From Saccharina japonica (Eukaryota; Sar; Phaeophyceae; Laminariales; Laminariaceae): a stretch of DNA of 64,000 nucleotides. The position numbers and the translations under genes were made by a program. This document shows, piece after piece, positions 56,538 through 64,000 of this stretch. The notes under the pieces were generated by a model. It saw nothing but the letters and a program-made list of their open reading frames with translations, searched no databases and had not been told where the DNA came from. Where the stretch lies: NCBI GenBank assembly GCA_008828725.1, contig MEHQ01000174.1:385635-449634 (forward strand), given 5' to 3'. The first letter of the stretch is position 1, and every line of letters starts with the position of its first letter.

Positions 56538-56817
56538 GCTACGGTAGAGGTGAACAATTTGTCTTTGAGGGTGGTCACTTGAGGAGCTCTATACCTGCAG
56601 CAGCCTGCACACTGATTTTGTCGGAAAGTAAAAGTGCTGTACACCCTCTATATGAGCAATACCATGGCCTAACTTGACAATGAAAAGTACCGCAATACAA
56701 GCATGAAAATCCGGCCGTTTTGGGTTAAGGAGCCCGATCATTCAGAAAACATTTCAGCAAAAAAAGTGCTATTACCTCGATCGTCGTAGCACGCGTCGTG
56801 GGTGAGTTGGCTAGACC

Positions 56818-58310
56818 CTACCCTGTGCGGTCGTGCCCAGTGGCGTTACCGATAGCGCTGTCCTTGCGGTACTCGAGTATGTAGTCCACCGTGGTGAGGA
56901 GCTCGATCCACCACTGGACTCGCGCGATATGACCCCAAACTTTGCCACTGTTTTCCAGCGCATTGTGATCCGAAACTAAAGCGGAACTTCGTGCCCCCAA
57001 AGGTAGCCTCGAAGGCGCTTGATGGCAGATGCGATGCTGCCGGTTTTGAAGCCGAGCGGAGTCGAGCGTCTCTCCGAGTCGAGGGGGGCGTGGCTGACGC
57101 AGGCAGCGGGTCGCCTGGGGCCGTCGGGCTTCTCCTACCCAAGTGTTGCAGTACACCCGAAAAAGGGCGGGAAGCGTGCTCGACAGCGTCCCAGTAAGGG
57201 AAGACCAAGACGGGCGGGACGGAGAGCTCGGCGAGCAGTTCGTGGACGATGGTCTCCGTGACAGGCGTGGACGAAAAATTTACGCCCTTCTTAAAAGGGT
57301 GGTGATCGGCCAGATGTGTTTAGACACATCCATTACAGGAAATTTTAGTAGTACGACAGGCTGCCCAGATGGGAGCAACGCTGCTTCAGGTCGCTGGGCG
57401 TGGGCATGAGGGTTAAGGCCGACATTTTCTCCGCGTTTGGGCGCGCGACCCCGGGCGCAACGGACTGTCCCAGGAAATCGGCGCCGGCTACGCCGAGCCG
57501 AGCCGAGCCTTGGATGGCGAGAGCTTGGAATTATGCTTGCGCAGTCGTTCGAAGAAATTACGTATGGTCTTGCCGTGGGCCGACAGATCCGAATCGAAAA
57601 CTGTCACGTCGTCGAGGCAGGCCGCGACCTGCTCCAGACTTAGCAAACTTCTTTGACGACTTTGACCAACCAACCGGGCGGTGCAGTGCTGCCCTGAGGT
57701 ATGACGAGCCACTCGTAGAGGCCCGTTGGAGTGCAGAGCGCCGTCAGGGGAGCCGTGTTATTTGTGCGCGGTGATTTGATGGAACGAAGACACCAAGTCG
57801 AAGAGAGAAAACACGGCACCCTCTGCTGATTAACACCAGGACCTGATCAACGCGAGGGATGGGGCAGCTGGCTGAGGCTGCTGGTTTTTTTATTGAGCTT
57901 CTTATAAATCACGGTGATTCGAACGCCTCCAGAACTTTTGGGGGTGGCCACTAGTGGGCTCGAATACGTCAAGATTCGAGTGCTGGGTCAGACCGGCCGC
58001 GAGGTACGGATCCATAATAGCATCCTCCTCTATGACCAGAATTGTGTTGGTGCGACGGGAACGACAAGAAGTGGAAGGCATGCTGCCTTCGGGAACCGAG
58101 GTCGTCTTGAAGGTCATCAGAGAGCAGGAAACCAATTCCCGTCTTGGATTTTGTTTTTAAACGCCCGGGAAGTCGTAGAAAACGTCCCTCAGCTGTTTGA
58201 TGGCCAAAGGGGTCCACTCGGGGACACGGAAAATCGAAAGCGATCTCGTGCAGAAGCGGCGGTAGGCCCGTCCACACGCGCAGGAACGAAACGCGTTGGT
58301 CGGGAGTCAA
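56818..58310 (-). pseudogene. Reverse transcriptase and RNase H of Ty3/gypsy relic
   Basis: From high to low coordinates: LTPDQR-like pre-RT stretch (MTPDQRVSFLRVWTGLPP at about 58310-58257), MDPYLAAGLTQHS, SSPLVATPKSSGGVRITV with YKKLNKK, VFSLFDLVSSFHQITAHK (first catalytic Asp), TPTGLYEWLV with PQG, CLDD at 57608-57619 (Cys for Tyr in the active-site box), then HGKTIRNFFERLRKHNSKL. After two shifts the connection reads SKHIWPITTLLKKGVNF, LVFPYWDAVEHASRPF, and the RNase H end SDHNALENSGKV and LEYRKDSAIGNA. At least six shifts or stops make it inactive. Confidence 0.85.
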
Positions 58311-58320
58311 ACACCCGAGC

Positions 58321-61300
58321 AGGGCAGGCGTGGACGAGGCCGTGGCTGCAGCTGCTGCGAGAAGAGAGCGCTAAACGGCCGAAACCTTGGGCAACGTCGG
58401 CGGAGTCCATAGTCCGGAACACGTCGATGGGAGCGCGCGTCGAAGGGGCGTCGGCGACTTCCAAGAAGGTGGCCAGGCTCGAGTTCGGCAGTGCGAACGA
58501 GAGGAAAAACCTGTCGCCCGCAGGCAACGAAGCGTCTCTCTATAGAAAGAAGGCCAGGTTAGGGCAACATTTTGACAAGGTAGTGGCCTGTGAGAGTCGG
58601 TGAGTCGTGTCTACGGGCCAAGGTACCCGCGAGCAGCTGCGGTTCGCCAGACAAGATGACACCGGCCGCACCGTCGTCACGAAGGTGGAAGCCGCCGCCC
58701 CAAGGCGAGGGGGTCGGGCACAAAAGCCGAGGCGCCCGTGGACGCGTGGTGGAATAGCACCAGCTCGCCGAAAACCTCCGCAGGTCAGACGGGCGAGGGG
58801 GGTTGGGAACGGTATAGGAACGTTGATTGAAACGCATCCAGCTATCGCAACCCAGCAACACCGCGTGCTGTACAGCCGAGGAAGGAACAACGCGGGCCCG
58901 TACTGCGAGGGAGCAGCAAGTTGGCTCATCATCCCGGCACAGTTGAACGCTCAGGTGGACTCTCGTCGAACTTCACAAGAATGGGCAGATTCGCCAAAGC
59001 CGGTTTCAGGAACGAGAAGAAAAATCTCCTTCTCACGCTGGACGGTTCCTGGCGCCACTGAAATCATACGATCCAACGCGTCGCGTCAGATGTGTTTTTT
59101 TTGGGGGGGGAGCCAAGTGTCCAGAAACGCGACGCAGCCAAACATTACGGAAGCGGTGGCACCCGGTGGCACCACTGTGAACGGTGATCTTGTTGGAGAA
59201 ACAGACGCTATCGAGCGCTATCGTACCTCCAACGAGACACAAGCCACGGTCGGGGAGGAAGGGCGGGCTCGCGAAAACGGCAGGATCGACCGACAAAAGG
59301 GGCGACACCCAGCATCTCAGAGCTGTGGATCAGCCAGGGCGCGTCCCAAAAATGGGTCGAAGCCTCCGGAGAAGGACCTGGGCAAGCGCGTGCCGAAGCC
59401 TGAAGGCGCGGCAATGGCGCGCGGTGGGGTTGATCTCGTGAAAATCCTTCCGAAGATGTCGGAGTGAATAATTGAGGAGAGGTGGAGGAGGGGTGTGCCG
59501 GCCCAGTCTCACTACCGTGGTGAATTACGCCGCGCACGGCAAAAAAAAAGCGTAACTTAGCAAAAAGTGTTCTCTCTCTCCATCGGCGGGGGTCACTAGC
59601 GTAGGGATCGTCTGCCCGGAGGCCAATGACGCCCACACGGGGGTCAAAGATGATGGCTTCAGCTCGTAAAAACTTATCGTACCAGTGCTCTCAAAAAGTG
59701 CTCTTTCATGACCTGGCTTTTATGTAAGCTTGGCAAAAGTTCCCGCGAGAACGTTTTTTTTTCCCCGTTCGTGTTCGTAAATTTCGTGGTTTAAACTTCC
59801 GAACGCTGCGGCCGATGCGTTTGTACGACTGGGGATCCGACGAGCAACAGAATGCGGCGCCAACGCGCGGTGTTGATCGTGGAAGAGCCGACCCTTCTCG
59901 GCCATCATGTACTCCCCCGCGCAGGAGTGCGAAATGTCGTCAACGATAAACGTCGACGGGGGACATTGCAAAAGAACGGGAGGGGGCCCTTGCAGAACAG
60001 CCCGATATTTTCCAAGCAATGCTCGTGAGTCGGGGTAAAAGCCGAGGAGCCCAAATCGTCGGTGACTGTGGGGCAGAGGAATAGATCTGCCTCGAAAGGT
60101 CTACTGCTTATACGAAGTGGCGACGCGCAGGGTAGCCCTCTGGGAGCACTGGGACGCCGCCGCCAGCGCTATAAGTGTGATAGTATCGTATGCCTGGGAA
60201 ATATCCGCTTATCTTCTGCCAGGTGTGCTTATCAAGCAGGTTCCGCGTTTTCACTCGCTTGCGCTTCCTTGTCGAAGAGCTGTGCTGTACGTACAACATA
60301 TCCACTTCGAGACGGACGCGGGAAGACTGAACGAACCGGGGACTCGTCTCTCAACTCGTCTTCCGTTTTTTTGTTCCTGCGTGCAAAAATGTCATCCAAG
60401 CAGTCTAGTACGTCATGCCTTTTCCCCCGTATTTCCAAATCCTAGAACCTGGGCCTTTGCAGTCTTCCAGGGCGATATCATAAATAAGTACGTTGAACCT
60501 ACTATATACGTGTTACCAGACTGTTTCGCATAGTTTTGCCTAAACCGTCGTTTGTCTTACTCGGCATCTACAGGCCACCCCCATGCCATGGGCAGTAAGT
60601 AACCCTCCGTCCTCCTGCCTTCTCTCCCTGGCAGCCTGGCGGTCCCGTGGAGAGCAAGTTTGTACCCTTAGCACCCGACTCAAAATCACGACCTGGGTGG
60701 TCACCGAGATTATCTGAAAAACACGCTCCTTGCAAATTCCTTTCCTTGATTAGGACCCCCCTTTCGTTTTTTCCGACGACGCTTCGTTGTCAGCTGGTCG
60801 AAGAATTCGCTGCCTTTCTTGCTGGGGCGTCCAAAAAAATTAACACCTCGGACAGATCATGATCTATCCATCTACAGATGATCTAGTTCCTCACCTGCCG
60901 TTGTGAGATGCTATGCAGGATCTGTATCGTACAGATCCAATCCAGGAAATACGTGCTAGAAGATCATGCAGATTATATGAGTCCCACCCGGTAACATGAG
61001 CTGGATCATACATACGTGATCGGGAATAGATCTGCCTCGAAAGGTCTACTGCTTACACATCTTGAGGCGGGAATCGATTGTTTATCTGACCGAGGTGTGA
61101 AGGCTTCGTTGGACTGCCATAATTGACAAAAGTTTATGGCTGCGCTCATCGAAGTCCTCCCTGACACCACGAAAGACGAGCTTAATGGGTGTGCTTTCGC
61201 GTCTCAGAATCACAGAGGCAAGCTGGTTTTATTTTCGATCAGCGCTGCCAGTCCGCATGTGGACACCCTCGCTTGCTGGGTCTGCGCCTGCGTGACGTCG

Positions 61301-61486
61301 AAGGAGTATCGATTTTGCTGCGGTGCCCTGACGATGCATATAGCGCCTCGCGAGGCCTCCCCTCTCGACGACAACATGTATGCGGAGGTTTCCGGTCGTC
61401 GGTGCAGGGCGCTCCGCTTTTCCCTTAATGGCGGAGGGGTATGAATGTAGTCAGTCGCTCCCAGATGCGGGAGAACGCGTGGACTA
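58321..61486. other. Probable 5' part of the relic, then intergenic DNA
   Basis: 58320-59660 keeps the relic's GC content and may hold protease or gag remains, but no DTG motif or zinc knuckle is readable. GAATAGATCTGCCTCGAAAG occurs at 60077 and again at 61024. 60860-61050 resembles inverted 36490-36680. 61136-61444 has an unrecognised 102-codon ATG frame. Confidence 0.45.
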
Positions 61487-61667
61487 CTGCAGTGGGGGTC
61501 CCCCAATAAGGCGGTCTGAGTAAGGCGGCATCCCGATATAAGGCGGTCAAAATCGCTTGGCGCGACTGGAGAATCGTACTCCTAACCTGGAATGAATAAG
61601 GCGGCTTCCCTCTATAAGGCGGTCATGTTGCTCGGCACACCACCGCCTTACTGGAGGACCCCTGCTG
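61487..61667. mobile_element. TA-flanked MITE with ATAAGGCGG repeats (pogo-like)
   Basis: TA at 61485-61486 and 61668-61669. Left end CTGCAGTGGGGGTCCCCCAA then TAAGGCGGT; right end, read inverted, CAGCAGGGGTCCTCCAGTAA then GGCGGT. Inside, TAAGGCGGC/T recurs three more times. Ends and TA target fit the pogo/Tigger branch of Tc1/mariner. 181 bp, non-coding. Confidence 0.8.
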
Positions 61668-63102
61668 TAGGTAATTGATGCTGCTATCGTTCTTAATTTT
61701 TTTCCTGTGCGCCTGCGCGGTGGGCGAGCAAGCCCACGGTAGGTATAGGGGTGACGGCTTGTTTTCTGAGCCCCTCGCAGGAGGAGCTCAATATATCACA
61801 CCCCGAAACATTGACCTCATCAAAGAAATTCGTTCGCGCAAAAACCCGACCGACACTTATATTCTATGCGCTACGAAGACCTGAAACAAATTTTTTGCTC
61901 GAAATTTTATGGTTCTACCCGATGGTTACTCACTCGCTTGTGGAGCTCAAAACCGGTCAGACAATTTTGCCTCAGAAGGAAAAAAAAACAGACTGCAATA
62001 ACCCCTTTATGGAATACCGTGGGGTTGCTCTTGCTCTGGGCATAACAAGTGGCGTGTGCGTGAGACGCGTGTTTTGACGTCCGTCGTCGCACCGCAGCAC
62101 GGGCACCTCGCCGCTAGGTGGCTCTGCTCGTCCGTCCCTAGAAAGCGTCGGCCCATCGACAGGAACGACATACGATGTCTACGTGGTACCGTACAAAATA
62201 GTAGTTGCTCAGATAGATACGTATCTACAGCAGTAGTGCTTAAACCACAAACTATAGTTAGCTTCATGGGCAGACCTCCATTTGCGCCATAAAAATGAAT
62301 AAAACATACCTGGTACCATGTACCTGGTACCTGGTGCCTGCTGCCTGGTGTATGTTTTGGCTCTGCGACTGATGAATCAAATATACCAGGGCCAACTGCG
62401 TTGCATGACACACCATATTGTTTCTCCCCCCCCCCCCCGCTAGAATATGTTCCAGGTATGTTTGCGTTCGCTGTCGTTCGTGAGAACCGTAGAGCTATGA
62501 ATCGGCGCCATCAATAGTAGCTAGAATGCAGCGAAAAACCTATCGATATTGCGAACATTTTTCATGTAGGCGTCGGCGAGCGGTATACTTCGTACGGTAT
62601 GTTCAAGCAAGCATGGGGAGGGTCGCGAGAGTCTCACTACCGTCACGAGAGCCACCCCTCACCTGGAGCTCCAGCGCCGGCGTCAGCTCTGTCCCTTTCC
62701 CCGGCGGTCCAGGCGGAGTCGTTGCCGCGGCTGACGGGGGACTCCTTTTGTGGGAACCGGGGCTGCGGGATGCTGAGATTACGCGTCTTTAGGCTTGACC
62801 TTGGCCCCTGATAATCCAGTATCAATGGTGTCTTCGAATCTGTTTTTCTTCTCATGGTCGGATACATTCAGTGGCATCGATCGTCTCCCGCGGCTATGTG
62901 GTGTTGCCAACCACCCCTCCGTCTCCCTCCCTCCCTCCCTCCCTTCCCCCCTCCCATTACTCCGGTAGTCTGCTTTCACCCGAAAGCTGCGGTGATGGGG
63001 GCGCGGGTCGCAATCGGTAGGGACTAGGTGTTCGTTTTATTTGGATGGCGAGAACGGAGAGGATGTCTCCGGTGGAGAAAAATTGAAAGGATAGCGACAA
63101 GA
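61668..63102. other. No gene seen
   Basis: Contains a cluster of CCTGGTA words at 62305-62350 (two exact TACCTGGTA), a C run at 62427-62438 and a (CTCC)n tract near 62921-62945. Open frames lack motifs. Confidence 0.45.
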
Positions 63103-63177
63103 GGGGGGGGGTACTCATGTCATGGATGGCCGTATTCGTATGACCATAGACCCTCGCATCCCTACAATGTCGGGACG
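63103..63177 (-). repeat. SINE-like repeat, copy S5 (5'-truncated)
   Basis: About 66 bp ending CATGACATGAGTAC plus nine C (plus strand G at 63103-63111). Its 5' edge abuts the C tail of copy S4. Confidence 0.75.
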
Positions 63178-63712
63178 GGGGGGGGGGTGGGGGGGGGGGT
63201 GTACTTCATGATCATGCATGGCCGTAGTAGTATGACCATAGACCCTCGCCTCCCTACAAAGCCGGGACGGAGCACGTTGGGTTTTCACCGATCAGGCAGA
63301 CCTCGCTCGCACCAAGCGCGAAGCGAAACGGGAGGTGTTGGGGGAGTCGCATGGAGGGTGAGCTGCATCCTGCTAAGAACCGCCTGTGAGGCGGACTTGC
63401 ATATGAACGACAGCCTCCAATGAATTGATGTGATTTCTGGTGTGGTCACTTCCAGAGACAGCAATGGGTATTACTGTGTACCTGCTTCGTGGGTGCCTTA
63501 CCATATTCACACTACGTGATACGATAATTCCCCTTGTGCGGAGCAAAGGTTCTCCACCCCGCACAAATGATCTAATTCGACCGCCAGCCTTGGTGACCGC
63601 CAAAAAAACTAAACAGTACTTTGGTTGTCTAGCTCACGCAGTGAGAGGCGTGTTTTACAGCGTCGTCGCTAACCGACGCCAACCCAACCCATAGATATAT
63701 GCTATATTTATA
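63178..63712 (-). repeat. SINE-like poly(C)-tailed repeat, copy S4 (near full length)
   Basis: About 513 bp plus an interrupted C tail of about 22. The 5' end reads TATAAATATAGCATATATCT; the 3' end GGCCATGCATGATCATGAAG then TACAC. It is the best template for a family consensus together with S3. Confidence 0.85.
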
Positions 63713-63805
63713 GGGGGGAGCCCTCCGGGGGGGGGGGGGGGTTAGGGTGGGGTGTACTTTATACGTCATATTCACGCATTGGCCGCAGTCGTAATGACCA
63801 TTGAG
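63713..63805 (-). repeat. SINE-like repeat, copy S7 (5'-truncated)
   Basis: About 65 bp (GGTCATTACGACTGCGGCCA, AAAGTACAC) with a C-rich tail (G run at 63727-63741) that abuts the 5' end of S4. Confidence 0.6.
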
Positions 63806-64000
63806 GGAGGGGGGGGGGGGTAGAGGCTGAGCAAGGGACGAACGACAACTTGACCAATTTTCGACCATGAGCATGGTGAAGGGCCTGAAGGAGGCGGACG
63901 TAGGCCTTGGTTGAAGGGCTCTTGTGGTCGGTGACTACTGAGGCTACAAAGGCAGGTGGTGGAAATTGAGAGCATGGTCGAGCGTGGGACGAGGTTACCT
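63806..64000. other. G run, then unassigned sequence
   Basis: A G run (63807-63821) followed by unique sequence to the window edge. Confidence 0.5.

Larger units (their letters stand above)
54050..58320 (-). mobile_element. Ty3/gypsy LTR-retrotransposon relic
   Basis: Minus-strand pol in the order pre-RT, RT, RNase H, linker, integrase zinc domain, integrase core. It is broken by many shifts and stops, one inverted RT segment and a MITE insertion. The RT-RH-IN order is that of Ty3/gypsy. LTRs, primer-binding site and a clear gag or protease were not found; 58320-59660 may hold remains of them. Confidence 0.8.

Noticed and set aside
57914..59467. Plus-strand open frames of 229 and 286 codons
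   Set aside because: Antisense to the gypsy relic; the minus strand carries recognisable pre-RT and RT motifs in the first part.
53101..63712. S3 and S4 as the two LTRs of the gypsy relic (same orientation, ~10 kb apart)
   Set aside because: Other copies of the repeat stand alone, share only a 3' end, are 5'-truncated and have C tails, which fits SINE-type copies. No TG...CA ends or primer-binding site were seen.

Overview
This window looks like gene-poor nuclear DNA of a eukaryote, full of mobile-element remains. The clues are a spliced coding region, LINE, Ty3/gypsy and tyrosine-recombinase elements, many short inverted-repeat elements, and long homopolymers. A fungal-type Zn2Cys6 domain beside algal-style retroelements would suit a stramenopile such as a brown alga. 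That is an inference from family resemblance; the sequence alone does not settle the species.

Layout. 1-4.3 kb: a poly(C)-tailed repeat, further C/G runs and an assembly gap. 4.4-9.0 kb, minus strand: the one convincing host gene, GC-rich, with two exons visible and a perfect Zn2Cys6 cluster at the start of the larger exon. 9.5-10.6 kb: a decayed LINE reverse transcriptase. 10.6-38 kb: AT-rich DNA without a convincing host gene, holding MITE-like elements with TA or TTAA target duplications, a 1.15-kb foldback repeat, several dispersed families and a striking excess of the words TACCTGGTA and TACAGCAGTA. 38.06-44.98 kb: a complete-looking tyrosine-recombinase element with split direct repeats (A...B-A...B), a CCCH-finger Gag-like ORF and a recombinase ORF, but no visible reverse transcriptase. 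49.85-53.6 kb: a 3-kb LINE ending in a C tail, followed head to tail by truncated LINE and SINE-like copies. 54-58.3 kb: a Ty3/gypsy relic, frameshifted and partly inverted. 61.5 kb: a pogo-like MITE. 63.1-63.8 kb: a second cluster of SINE-like copies.

Two systems stand out. The first is a LINE and SINE pair that share a 3' tail of about 55-60 nt and end in poly(C) instead of poly(A). Their copies have a common 3' end, variable 5' ends, and lie in same-orientation arrays separated by C runs, as if new copies insert into old C tails. This can explain part of the C/G homopolymers. The second is the tyrosine-recombinase element, whose ends, internal B-A junction and TTTG core can be read to the base. 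It appears to have lost, or never had, its reverse transcriptase.

All coordinates and alignments were made by eye. Boundaries of diverged repeats are approximate, and no database search was possible.
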